DNA from: Cryptomeria japonica
Lineage: Eukaryota; Streptophyta; Pinopsida; Cupressales; Cupressaceae
Direction: 5' to 3'
Assembly (NCBI RefSeq): GCF_030272615.1
Contig: NC_081413.1
Span: forward strand, 23,562,501-23,626,500
Length of the DNA stretch: 64,000 nucleotides
Below the pieces are notes generated by a model. That model was not told the origin of the DNA, did not search any database, and saw nothing but the letters and a program-made list of their open reading frames with translations. Below are positions 23,801 through 37,800 of this stretch, piece by piece (the first letter of the stretch is position 1; the number at the start of each line of letters is the position of its first letter). Made by a program: the position numbers and the translations under genes.

Positions 23801-26800
23801 TGTATGTATTCATGACTTGCAAGTGTGCATGTTAAAGTTTGAAGTCATCCTCCACAGGCAGTACAAGATGGATACTATGGGATACTTGTTGTGATACTCT
23901 CTCAGGAGTATTTGAAGTTGACAGCTAAGATCGGATTACAATTTAAACATTGTATGTATTACTTAGGGCTGTGCCCTAATCTTGTAACCTGGTTGTAAGA
24001 TTATCTTTCTCCCTAATTAAGAGGGAGTGTTGATTGTAATTAGGGATGGCGGATTCCAATTGCCTTGGGCAACATTGGAATCCGCCTAAGGGGCCAGCCC
24101 CTTCTCCAACATATAGGGCTGGGCCCTATACCTCATGACACATCCTTAAGAACCCCCACGCTACTCCATGCCACATGCAAAGGTACAACCCTATAATCAA
24201 TACATTTCGGATTAAAGGAAAACAATGTAAATTAAAGGATAAGCCGACATATATGAACAATGCACCATATAAATAAAGATGCTTCTCACCTCAATCATAT
24301 ACATTTTCATCCTTCATTTATTCCATGCGAAACATATGTCTGCCATTGCGAGTTAAAGGAGGAATATTATATCTGCCATTACAACGAAATACCTCAGTTA
24401 TATCAGCGAACTACTTCTGCCAGTAAAAGTGTGAAATTCATTCATGTGAAGAGCGAACTGATGTTGAGGAGAGCAAACTAAAGTTGCAGTCCATCAAAGA
24501 GCAGACTTCATACATTACTAACCTAGGGTTTGGACCTGATTGTTGTTGGAAGGGTTAAAGGTGCAGATGTGACTACTTGATACTTGTGAAAGTGCAGTCT
24601 TGTGGAAGACACTATCAGTCCTAAGTACAAACACCTTCAAGTACTTGAGATAAGTGTTGTAACCCTCATATGAACATAATTCATAGTCTGATCTGAGGAT
24701 CTTTTCTAGCTGGGTTTTTCCTCCTAGGAGGTTTTCCTAGGGTAACCATGTCTTGTTCTTATTTTGTTCATTTCTTGGTTATGCTTAATTCTGAAAAACT
24801 ATAAATCTTTCATCTAATCAATTTAGTTAGTAATTAAATTCTGATTTTCTGAGTTTACAGTAATCTGAAAGTGTTAAAATCAACGCAAAGAACTACACCA
24901 AATCATTGTTGAGAGATGGAACAAAATGACCACTCTGTGGCATCTTCTTGTCTTTGCATTGAGTCCCAAATATTATAGTTCTCAGCTCTTTTCTACTGCC
25001 ACAAAAGTTGCCCCATATAGAGATCCTAATGTTGCTTAAGGGTACATAGCAGCACTTTGCAGACTCTTCGCTCATTGTGACATGCAAGATGTAGTGAGGG
25101 TTGCATTTGTGGGTTTTGCAAGCTCCAATGACTATGGTCTTGATGCTCTTCAAGACAAGTATATGGTCGATGCTCGTAGTTGGTGGTACTTCCATGGCGA
25201 AACATACACGCACCTACAACCTCTTGCAATCAAAATTTTGTACAAAGTTTTATTAAAAAAGTTCTTTTAGCTTTTGAGTTTTATTTATATTTTTAGTTTT
25301 TTAATTTTCTAACTCTTAACACTCTAAGTTTGTCTTAATATGTTGCTAGTCCATCTGCACCTGAGAGGATTGGAGCACATGCTCAATACACTCAATAAAG
25401 CACAATAGACTACACTCAAAAAAGGCAAAGGACTTGGTGTATGTGTATTCAAACTTGCGGCTCTTTACATACAAACAAAGTGGCTACAAAGAAGGGGAGA
25501 CAAAGAAGTGGGATATCAAGCCAGAGAGTAAAGACTTGGATGCTTCCACAAACCACTTTGCTGCTCTTGATGTTGATGATGACTATAAGCCACCTAGTGA
25601 GCTTGAGATTGCCAGTGTCAATGCTAGTGCTGGTGCCAGTGCCAGTGACACTATTTGTGGTTCTTCTAATTTACCACAACATAAATCATCTAATATGGAT
25701 GATGATAACGATATTTTTGATGACCCATATGATATTTGATCAATGATAGCTGATTGTAGACACTTGACATTATTATTTTTTAACTTTAAAGTTCAATATA
25801 TATCACAACATTCGAGTTTGACTAATATTTGACTATTAATATGGTGGTGTATTTGGAAATTAATTACTGCTGCAAATATGTATATATTTCTGATTTTTAT
25901 ATATTTTTGTATGGACGAACCCAACCCCAAAGAAATTTTGACCGAACCTTTAAACCCAATCTCAAACCGGTGACTTAGAATGAAATCACCATTTTTAGAG
26001 GTTTGGCTGCTTTGTGTGGGTGGTAGGAGGGGTGCTATCTTATTAATATGGTCTGCCTACTACCGCCTATTAATATGACCAGCAAAAATTGATGGATACA
26101 ATATTTTAAATTTGGGATATCTTAGGCAAAGGCATTAAATAGTGCACTGGTGCTTGTTAGTATAGGTTTTTATTTTTACTTATGTTAGTAGGGAATACTT
26201 ATTTTTCCTACACATTATTAAGCTTGCTTAGGTTATATTAGAATGGTTAGAATGAGGACAAGTAGCATAATCCTTCAATCACGTGTTATTTACACCCATA
26301 TTTGGGTAGTTGAATGTCACACTCTCTTTTGGATTTATTAGCCACCTCCCCATAACCATTTGTTTGTCTTTACCTAAGTTGGCATAACCATGTATTTGGC
26401 ATTTACCAAGTAGGTAAAACTCCCATCTATTTTGGGCTGTTGGGAGTTATTATTCCTCTTGGAATTATATGCCCATATTTTCTTATATAATCAGCCTCAC
26501 CTCTCCCTGTAATGGGGAGAACACTAGCTCAGTTGATTATGAGTTTAGTTCGCTGCTAGGAGAGTGCTGAGTTTTGTTCATCTCTAGGTTCTTGTTTTTC
26601 TTTCCTGCAGTCACATTAATCTTGGGTGGCTGCACAACTAAATCCACAGTGCTATCCTATTAATATGGTCTGCCTGCTACTGCCTAAAATATGACCAGCA
26701 AAAAATGATGGATACAATATTTTAAATTTGAGATATCTTAGGTAGAGGCATTAAATACCGCACTTAACCAAGTTTGTTTTCTTCTATTAGAGCATATTCT

Positions 26801-28717
26801 CAGATATTCTAATGTTCTTTTGAAGTATTTTTAAATTCCACTATTAAAATGCAATAAGGAATTAAACTAAGATTGCAATAAGAAGAGACATCTGAAGGAT
26901 TACTGTTCCTACAACCAAGGCTCACTTTTGTTCCTAGTGTAGATTATTTTCCTGATTTTCCTTGACATATGCAATCTTGTTCCAATTTATCACGAGTTGT
27001 AATCCTACGGACACAGCCGCAAAAATCTTTCGCAGGAATAAATTAGCAAACTAGAAGATAAAGACCTTTTTTAATTGATTGATATTAAATTGGGAAAAAA
27101 TCAAGAACCCAAAATATGCAGAAAAATTTTAAAAATAAATGAAATAACTGATATTTTTATATATAAATCCAAACCAAAAGCGCATGTGTGTGCACACACA
27201 GAGTAAATGAAATTGTATACCATGAATATTAAAGTATTATTGTAATATTTAGTATATAATGGTAAATTTAGTCTTTAGGATAGACTTTAGTTATATTCTT
27301 TATTCTTTCACTTTATTAGTTTGGTCTTATCCTATTAGTTGCCACTCTAATCCTATTTGGATAAAGCGTTTTGAATCCTTATTTAAGAAGACTTTCGCTC
27401 CAAGTTTAATATCAAATATCTTGATAATCATTCTGTGTTATATTTTTTTCATGATAATGAATTTTGAAAGATGGATTTATTTTATTAATTTTGAATTTAT
27501 GAGATCGCTGGTTACAATGCATACCACATAGTGCATTACTTCATAGTTTGACTTCAAGTTTGAACTTAAAAATTAATTACAAACTATAAAATACTCACAA
27601 AAAAATTCTGTTGAACTTGCAATTTTCTGGATCAGACTCTACTATAACAAAAATATAAAATACACGCACCCAAATTTATTTTTGGGTTCATTTTTTAATT
27701 GTTTTCAACTAGCAAAGTTGTAGATTCACAAAACGACCTAAGAGAAGAAGGGTTTGGAATGCTGAGAGGAGTGTTTGGAAAACATATTTGAAGATTCACT
27801 CGAGTTTAGAGTGGATATGAAAAAGGCATGTGTCCTTTCTTTTTTGAAATGACACATGCTAAAAACCAAGGTGTTATGCTACTCAATTTTTTCCTTTTTT
27901 CTCAGTTCATAACCCTCAATATAGTGTTTCATTTTATTTAATCCTATAAATGTTTACCTTTTCATTTTTTTTCTATAACCCTAATTGACTTTTCCTATTT
28001 TAAAATCAGCAATGGCAGGTTCAACATATGGTAGCAACAGGAAACTACCACAGTGTTTGGCTGCCTATACGTGATGTGCAGTTGTGTCCTAATCAGTGTT
28101 CCACGAGCATTGGGGATGAGGGGACGGGTTTCCGGGACGGGGGTACCAAGTGTTAAATTTAATGATCAGATTAAGAGACAGTAAGTTAAAAAACAAATTC
28201 TCAGAATTTACCCTGGGAAAACCTTCCTCTTGAAGGTGAAAAACCCAGCAACGAAGTTCTTTTATATATATTGATAGACAAGATGTTGTTACAATGAATC
28301 TGCTTTACTCTTTGAAGCTATATGATGATATAGATTCTCCTAGACTGCTGTATACAAATCACAGTGCAGTATTAATGCCAATAGATGATCTATCTAGATC
28401 AATCTGATTTCAATATCAATTTAAATGTCTTAAGGATGAGAGCACACTGCAGCACAAGGAGTCGATCTGAAGGAGAAGAACACGAACTGCTGAAGAATTA
28501 TATCGAAACTGCTGAAGGATGATAATCCGATCTGATGAAAAATATCTATCTTTCAAATCACCTTAGAAGTCAGAAGTGAACCGAACCTTATACCCGTATT
28601 AAGTGATCATCCAAGCAACGCAATTATTCCAATAGTCCTCTTCTTGTAAACCATCACGTCTCTTTGTCTATATTAGAAATCGGATATAATATAATGGGAA
28701 CATCTTCTAAGGTGGCG

Positions 28718-28806
<89 letters not shown>

Positions 28807-31800
28807 TTATCTTTAAACAAACCATTTCATTAAATAAGAAAATCGGAAATGTATAAAAGTCAAACATTAAATGTGTAAGGCCAAAAGGCCCTTCACACAT
28901 TTGATGGCAAAGTCGGGTTTTGTAGGATCCGACTGACGCTATCCATCAACGCCAAGGGCCTAAGTTTGGGGACGGCGGGGTGGTGGTGCTGATATAGTTA
29001 TACATATACATATAGTACTTGAAAAACTAGTTTTGAAAAGATGTATGACAGTATAATGGTATAAGAATTACATTTCAAATGAAATTATAGGAAATTTGAC
29101 ATACTAAATCTAAATACCAAGATTTCTTCAATGCTAATTGCTAATTGCTAAATAAAATTTGACAAATGAAATTGTCAAATTGGAGATTTCTATTATATCA
29201 AAAACCATTGCAAAGTCTATAATAATAAAGATGATTACATGATTCATCATTACAATGAGTAGCCAAATACAAATACTAATAGCAATAGCATTACAAAAGA
29301 GACTAGAGTCAAAGACAAAATGACAAAACTCAAAATGTAGCTAATGGAGGCCTCTGATCATCTGCGAATTCCTCCTCAGTGGAACTATTGGACTTGTGAA
29401 GATCAAGATCCCTCAAGCTCACACCAACTAGCCCTGCATCTAAAGTGGTAGGATCATCCTCATCAATCTGTGAAGGCTCCTCTGGCTCTACATCCCATTG
29501 TGCCGCTGGACTCTCCTTGTACACAAGTGTCTTGCGGTCCATGAGACACAAAGCACTGTGTATAGCCACAAGATTCTCTGCTCTCTTAGAGGTAAGTTTG
29601 TTCCTCTTAAGAGAGTGGATGAAGCTATACGCAGACAGATGGCTAGAGTGGTGGTCAAAGATTTTGGGCCATGACAATTCCACCACAAAAGTGGGTCCTT
29701 TGTGCCATAGTTTCTATATCCATCTTTGCCGCATGTAAATAACCTCTAAGAGTGGCAAATCTTCCCCACTCAGTGCGAATTGTGTCGGCATCTCTGGAAT
29801 CAAACATCTTCTCTACGCACCTAAAGAAACCCGCCTTCACCTCATCATCCTGAATCGATGTCACTCTACCCGGTCTAGCCTTGCACCACTTAGGATTCAA
29901 GGCAAAGGCAGCCATATGCAAGGGAGTGTTCAACTTGTCCCATCTACATTGAATGATAGGCCAGATTTGCTCATTGTAGAATGCTAGAGAGGGGTCCTTC
30001 ACTCGCACAACAACCCTCATCTGGTCAAGCATAGAGTCAATGCACTCATACACCTCTCCAAGGTTAGGTGCATCCCCATCCCCATATTTGATCACCTGGA
30101 ATACTAGAGAAATGATGGAGACAATGTATTTCGTATTAGTCCAAAACACATCACTCTTCACTATCTCCTTCACCCTTCTCCCCTACTCTGTCTTGGCCTC
30201 AACCCACCTATTCCACTCATTAGTCATAACCATGAGTTGCAATGCCTCTTGCAACTCAATCATTCTCTCCAAGAGAACGAAATAGGATACATATCTGGTC
30301 TCAACTGGTTTCAAGAACTCCTTCGCGAAGGTCCTGAAGAGTGCATGTAAAGTGTGGTGATTGCAAATAAACATCTGCACATCTCTCTCACATCGGTGAC
30401 CACTCCTCTAATCCAATCAATCTTCCCCATGTCCTTGAGTGCATTGTTCATGGCATACACACAACATGGGGTTCACCAAATGTGTCTATAGGCTGCCTCA
30501 ATGAGTCTCCCTACTGCTCTACACACATGGGCTGCATTTGTCACTACTTGGACCACATTTTGTGGCCCAACCTCCTCAATAGCCTCCCTGAAGAACTGAA
30601 ACTGGAAATCAGCATCTTTACGATGCCATGTACAATCAACTGCTCTAAGGAAGTATGGGCCCTCTGCACATGTGACCATGATGTTGATGAGTGGACGATG
30701 GCTAATATCCGTCCACCCATCCATAACTATGTTGCACCCCGCAGCCACCCAACATGCCTTCATCTTCTCCATCAAAATATTGATCTTGGAATAGCATTTA
30801 TCCAAGATCGAGGTCCTCATTTTCGTCTCCTCTGGTGGCACATAAGATGGTCCTCCCTTCGCCACCTTAGCCATCATCTCCCTATAATAAGGAGACCGTG
30901 TAACATGAAATGGAATGCCAATGGCAAAGAAGAACTTGCCAATGGATTCATCTATCTCATCTCTTAGCTGCACATTAAACATATCAACAATGGGGTTACT
31001 TTGTGGTGTCTACAACCTACGTTTCCCTGCCCTAGCGGCACTAGAAGTGTAAGTGGATGCAGATCCAAACATCATTCCTCCCATCTGCGAAGCATGAGAA
31101 GCATGTGGCAGATTCTAGCTATGTTGAAGGGCTGCCCTAGCAGACAAAGTAGTAGGCATCAAAATATTTGCGTCATCTGGAACCCCCCAAAGCCTGTTAA
31201 ACTCAATTTTGTACTGTATATTTTTAGCTTCCTCCAAAAACTTACAATGTCTCACACCTTTTCCTCTCCAAAAAAGAAAGTGTGCATTCACCCTACTAAT
31301 GCTACCAGACCATTCAGCGTCACAAATGTTGCACTTCCACTTCTTTGTTCCCCCACTTGAATGTGATGTGCCTTGTATTGATATACTTGAAGCAAACTGT
31401 TTGAGAGGAGACTTAGGATCAAAAGGACCCCTAGCATACGGTGCCAACAACTCTGAAGGGCAACCTGTACTAGCTGGTGCACTCGCCATAGAACTAGATT
31501 GGGCTCCAGGATCAGCCCCATGGTCACCCCCCTCATTTTCAGGTTCAAATTTTGAATCATTCTCACTATGAGAATGGATTTCCATCTCATCCTCACTCAT
31601 GCCTTGGGAGCTCATTGTGAAATTGACACTGCATTTCTCAAAATAAAAATAAAAATAAAAAAATTTGATGTTGAATCTTGAGGGCAAAATGATGAATGAT
31701 TCATTCATCATTTTTCCCTCAAGATTCAACATCAAATCTCATTTTGAGATGAATAGGAAAAAAAAAATTTAAAGCTAAACAAGCAAAGAACCAAAAATGA

Positions 31801-34800
31801 CATTGAAAATCAGAAAATAAAACCAAAAAAACAAGAAAAACCCTACCTTGTGCTTGAAAAATCTCTCCATAATGCAATAGAATCTTCTTCCTCCTCTTCT
31901 TCTTGCTTCTTCTCGCTTCTATCACACTTGCAATCACTTTTCTCACCCCTTCAATCAATCTTCTACAAGTTTTTCCTCCTCTTCAGCTTGCTGGAAAAAA
32001 AATCAGTCTTTCAAAATAAGAGTGAAATCAACCAAAAACATGGTTTTGTGTTGTTTTGGGGAAAAGGGTGGGGCCCACGTCCAATTAGGTTACCCCTTAA
32101 CCCCCATAAAAGTCACTTTTTAAAAAAAATTTAATTTTAAACACTGCATTTATGTGGGGGTGACGGGAGATGTCTGGGCGTCTCCCCATCCCTCAAGAGA
32201 TGTCTGCACGTCTCTCAAGAGACGGGGAGACACCCAGACGTCTCCCCGTCTCCGACGGCGTTTGGGTGGCGGTGGCTGGATGTCGCGTCCCTGTCTTCAA
32301 GACACGGCCAAAAGGGGGGGGGGGGGGGGGGACGTGTCCCCGTGGAACACTGGTCCTAATGTGTCCAATGAGATCAAGATAAAAATGGATGCCCTACTTA
32401 CCAGTTTTGATGAGGAAAACGAAAAGAGGACAAGATAAGAAATGGCAGCAGCAATGAATCCCAATCCTAATCCATCTAATGATTATTTTATTGGCCCATG
32501 CATTTATCATCCGCTTTCTTCTACTACTTGAAATGATACTTTGTTGTATATTAATTACAAAGGAGATGAAGGCTCCTTATATAGAGATTACAAGAAGGTT
32601 TTTCCATAACAGAAACAATCAAGAATAGAAACACGAACCACATAAAGAAAACTTTCTAAAACTAACTAAAAACGAAAGACATAAAAGGAAGTTTCTAAAT
32701 GACCAAGATGACCATTATAGAAAATATTGCAATATTATTTTAATACCCTCCCTTAACGATCATTCTACTAACTACCCTATAGAAGATGTGACATAATTTG
32801 TAGGTCATTGGCCACGTATGCATAGAAGGGTGCCCCTTCTCAGAACGCTTTGCAACATGAGCCCGCTACTGAGACCCTCCCTAGTTCTACAAAAATTTTG
32901 GATATGACCAGGTTTACCACAATCCTTCCAACATGATTTTGGGTAGCAAAGCCATCCCTCCCTTTATCCAGAGACACTGAGATTAGCTGCTCAAATACTT
33001 CACAGGTTTGAAAGAACATGATTTTGCCAAAAATCGTCAAAAGAAGCAACACTCACGATTTTGTAAAAAACCCATCAAACCCTAGGTACAACCCAAAAAC
33101 AAGATGCAAGAAACCACAATTTTGTGGAAAAAATTGTCAAACCCTTGATGTAATGTTGAAATCACATACGATTTTGTGAAAATATCGGCAAAAAACTTTC
33201 ATTTTGTAAAAAAATGATAAAACCCCATGACCACAAATTTTTTTTTAAAAATCATGCAAAACCCCTCCATGATTTTTTTTGGAAAAGCAGAAATTAGAAA
33301 ACCTAGAAAATGATTTTTTGTGGAAAAAAATCAGAAAACCCTCTGGCAGAGAAAAAGAACACACGAACAGAAAGACAGCCAAAAACCCTTCAGGAAATGC
33401 CTTCAAAATCTTCAATAAAACTATCAAATTTTTTTCAAAAATCCCTTCTGAAAATTTCTTACAAAAAATTTAGGAAAAAACCACACTTTTATTTAAAAAT
33501 TCATCAAAACTTCTGAAAAACAATTTAGGTAACAACACCACCACAATTTTTCATAAAAAAATTGTAAAAACTTCTGAAAATAAATTCCAGGTAACCACAT
33601 TTTTAAAAAAATAACATCAAGAGATCTTTCCCCACTCTGATAACATGAAATGATAATTCGTTGTATATTAATTACAAAGGAGACAAAGGCTCCTTAGGTA
33701 GATATTACAAGAGATCTTTCCATAACAGAAACAATCAAGAATAGAAACATGAAAGACAGAAAGGAAACTTCCTAAAACTAACTAAAGACGAGATATAAAA
33801 GCAAGTTTCTAAAAACTAACTAAATGACCAAGATGACAATTATAGAATTATTACAATATTATTTTAATACTAATAATACTCATGAGAGTCTAGCTGTCTT
33901 CCTTCACCAGATTTATTTATTCCTTGCAGTATTCCAAGGGCACAACATTCACTTTAAGGTACTACTAAGACTCGTGAGAGTTTTTGTAGATGAGAATCGG
34001 TATAAAAAGATCTTGGTTAATGATCAGAATAATGCTCCTTTAAGGTCATAATTATTGATGCATCTTAAGTCCCAAATTTCAACAGTAAAACAATGATTTT
34101 CTTGATATTCTGCAGGCTGTATACTCTTTCAGGAGGAAAAAACATGTTTACATGTGCAATGCAATGCACCATCAAAGAAGGGATTTATAGCTTGCTACAA
34201 TGTCCAATATAATTGGTGCCATCAAGCCTCTATATAGCCTTCAACAGGTCAAAGTCAGAAACAAGGACCACCAAAGTGTATGCTTGATAAAATATCACAG
34301 AGAAAATATAAAATATTTGAACTGTATTCTATTGAACAAGTTGTTTAATTACACCCAAATTGTACAGAATTAAGCAGAAAATTTTTACTACTCAGGATTG
34401 CTTCATGATGTGTCCTGGAGAAACCAAGCAAGAATAATGTAATTGTTAGGAATTAATCTTTACTTGGTAAAGTTAATTTCCTTTAATTTGTCAATAACTT
34501 AATTGTAGGAATATTCCTAAAGGATCTCTACAAGTTTTTTGTCTTATTTGAGTTCTCACAACTCATTTAATTTATTCCAAATATGTGGAATATTAGTTTT
34601 CCCTCCTTATGAGGATTGTGACACTTTGCATGCACATAGGATGATAGATGGCATCCTTAGACTTGGGAGTTACATTTGCAACTCCTCTCTCACCTCTATA
34701 TATTTGAGGTGCCTCTCTCTTTTCTTCAATGGAAGCATTTCTATGCTAAGCTCATTCTCTCTCTCTCATTGTATTTTCTTAGGCTTTATGCCATCTTCAT

Positions 34801-37800
34801 AATCATGGGGGGTTTTTCTTTGCTATTTCCCCCTTACAAATCTCGTGTCTCCTCCTTGGATTATGGTGTGCTTGCTCTTGATTTTAGCTTCTTATTTTTA
34901 TGGTAATATTCTACCCTCAAACAATTGCTCATTGATTAGTTCTTTCTTGGTACTTCATGTTATTTTCCTTTCATGGTATCAGAGCAGTTTTCTACTAATC
35001 ATTTATTGAGCTTGTATTGTTGAAGGATTACCATCATCTATTGGAGCACTCTCTTAGAGGAAAGAGGAGAAGAGTTTTAGCTTAGATTTTCTTTCATCAA
35101 TTTTTTTTCTTACTTGTGCAAGTTTTGATTTCAGTTTTAATTTTTTTTCAAACTTGCAGTTTTATCCTCTTTTTTAATTTTAGTTTAAAGTTTATTTTCG
35201 TTTTGGAAGGCTTGCTTGCCACCAAAGCTCTGTTTCTAACCTCTTAACCTATATTCTTTAGTTTATTTTTCGTTAACAAAAGGCTTGCCACCAAAACTGT
35301 TTCATCATTAAATTGAATCTCGACTTTGTTTGCAGGATCTAACTTTTTTCTCGCTTACAGCTATTCTAGTTTTCTTTTTTGTATTCATATTTGGTAAAGT
35401 TGAAGTTTTTGTTATCTCTATGCATGTTTATTGTCATCTAGCATTAATCTCTTCTAATCTCTGTGTTTATATTTGGTGTAGTTTGCGTGGGTTTTCATTC
35501 TTAATCTGTTTTGCGTATAGGCTTTGTCTCTCCTTATCATATTCAATATAACAAGTTTGTATTCAGATCATTGAGTTTCTCTGAAGTCATAACTTATTTG
35601 TAGTTTATAATGCATTTGCACTAAGCATAACGCCTCTGTGGATTCTGCATTTTGTTTACCTTGCATGGTCTTTCTAGCATCTCTGTGCCTTCTTTGTTCC
35701 ATTCTCTATAATTATTCCTGCAGTTTTTTTAAGACTGTTTTGTTTGCCTTACGTGGTCTTTGTCTCTGTAACACTCCCTGACCATTCCTGTATAACGTCT
35801 CTGCAAGCATTATTCTCCCCAAATTTTATCACTTTATTCTCTCCCTGCCCTCACATCTTTGTCTTGTCATATTGTCTTGTCATTCTATAACGACTTCTTT
35901 AACATAACGTTTATGTCTGTATCTTTACAATTTACATCTTTGTTTCTACTTGTAACGCATTTATTTATTTCTCTGTAACGCATTCATATTTAGTTCCCAG
36001 CTCTATCTTTTTGTTACGTTTTTCCACAGTTTTCTAAAAAAAAAATTAATACATTGGATACAAGTTACATACATTAGAATAAAGTTTTATAAGTGGATTA
36101 CTATTTGTAACGTATCTTCTCAAATTGAGGCATCTTCATGTTGTTTGTAGCGTACTTCAAGTGTTTTTTCAAACCTCTTCTTTCTACAGTTGTGATATCC
36201 TTCAGTTCATCTCATACGTTTCTTACAATTCATTCAAGTTTACAAAGGTTAAATCCTTCACGGATAAAGTTTAATAGGTTTATATTTAAAAAGGTTTTAA
36301 ATCCTCCACGTATTATGCTTGTACTAAGTCAATTTTCCATGAAGTTACAATTTATAAGCTTATTAATAAAGTTCTAATATATATAAAAACACTAAAAAGT
36401 TTAAAAGTTTAAAAAAAGTTTATGATTTTTTTTAATACTAAAGTTTTTTAATATATACAGTGTTTTAATAAAGTTTTTTTAATGTAAATAGTTTTATGTT
36501 ATTATTATTAAAGATTTAAATTTTATTTTTTTAAGTTTATTTGAATAAAATTAAAGTTTTTAAAAATGTTCATTTTAAAAACAAATAATAATTTGTTATT
36601 TTTAAAAGTTATTATTGCATTTTTAATCAAAGCCATTTTTTACCCCTCTTTTAATCAAAGGAGGTATTTTTCTTCCAATGCAAATAAAATTGAATTGGTA
36701 AGCTTTGTCAAGATTATAAAATTGATTTGTATAAACATTTTGTTACATGTTTGATCCAAAGCATATAAAATCATTGCTAATGGTCAATTATAATTTGTTC
36801 AAGTATTATGAGTTTACTCACAATTTTGCCTAATTAGTTTTATTATTGATTTCAAGGATTAGCATGTAGTGCTATCAATTTTGCCTTGTTGCAAAATTTC
36901 TAATATGGTATTATACCATCTATTTGTATGCACTTAGATGCATGTTTGGTAAGATGTGTAGGTAGCCCTTTCTATAAAGTTAACCATGGAGGGCACTTTA
37001 GTTGCACCTCTTTCATTGTAACCTTTTTGGGACTCGTGGAGAATATCTCCATCCAAATTATGGTATGCACTTACATTTATTGATGATTTTGAACTTGGAT
37101 CTCTTGGATCATGTTCTTGAAATTACTATGCTGAATTTTTTATATTTGTTGAAAGGCAATATGTAATGTACCCTACCTAATCTATTTAAATATACTAAAA
37201 TTGATAGATATTCTTCAATAAGTTATTAAAAAGTGCTTATCTATTTTCACTCATTAGCTGATTAATTTCATTATTCATAGTTCTTAATATAGATATCAAA
37301 CCTTGCTACGAAGGGTTTACATATGTTACCAAAGCGCTTAGAGACCAACTACAATAGGTTCCCTCAAAGTTTACAAATCCAAGCCCTTACCTATCTTGGG
37401 TCTATACCCTCAAGGCTTATGGGTCGCTGATCCCCACCCTATCTTGGGACTTAACCTATTGCTTGGATTTAGACTGCCCCCTCTTTGGAACATCTCATTC
37501 CCATCTTCTTAAATACAAAAAGCAATAACATGATTTAGATTATAAGTATATATATTTCTTATGTATTATGAATATATATATGAAATTAAGTGACTGTCAT
37601 ACATATTGCAGTCCATATGAGTATCTCTTAAATCTGTATAAGAACATTATTGGGCTTCATATATTAAGCATACTTATTAAAAACGTCCCCATGCATACCA
37701 CTAAGAACAAGGATGTTACTGCCTGTAAATTAATAACAGTTTTGATCTGATCTGATCCATGATGATCTTACTAGATGTTTTTGATTCCTTTCCTTTATAT

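Larger units (their letters stand above)
19085..24890 (+). mobile_element. Complete Ty1/copia element with decayed pol
   Basis: LTRs 19090-19948 (859 bp) and 24028-24885 (858 bp) start TGTTGATTGTAATTAGGG; the ends read TCGATA and TCAACG, one or two transitions from TCAACA. The target duplication is CAAAG at 19085-19089 and 24886-24890. The PBS TGGTATCAGAGCC starts at 19949 and the PPT AGAGGGAG abuts 24028. The internal 4.1 kb keeps only RT and RNase H pieces, with no gag, protease or integrase recognised. It inserted into hAT relic 1. Confidence 0.95.
28086..32360 (-). mobile_element. Complete hAT DNA transposon with 8-bp target duplication
   Basis: The ends are inverted: CAGTGTTCCACG at 28094 and its complement CGTGGAACACTG ending at 32352. 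The target duplication GTCCTAAT (28086-28093, 32353-32360) is perfect and has the 8-bp length typical of hAT. The transposase gene runs on the minus strand (29330-31615). Both subterminal regions are unusually GC-rich. At the right, 32155-32345 repeats GACGTCTCCCC-like words in both orientations; at the left are GGGACGGG words near 28115-28143 and 28968-28990. Such subterminal arrays are transposase-binding sites in this superfamily. A solo LTR (28151-28951) sits in the left end. Confidence 0.95.

Noticed and set aside
28673-28900. Minus-strand frame with a long Ile-Tyr run
   Set aside because: It is translation of the AT microsatellite.
30482-30967. 161-codon plus-strand frame
   Set aside because: Antisense shadow of the hAT transposase core.
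31001-31571. Plus-strand frames of about 120 codons
   Set aside because: Antisense of the hAT BED-finger exon.
34539-34906. Open frames repeated at 39020-39414
   Set aside because: They are copies of the same LTR, not conserved proteins.
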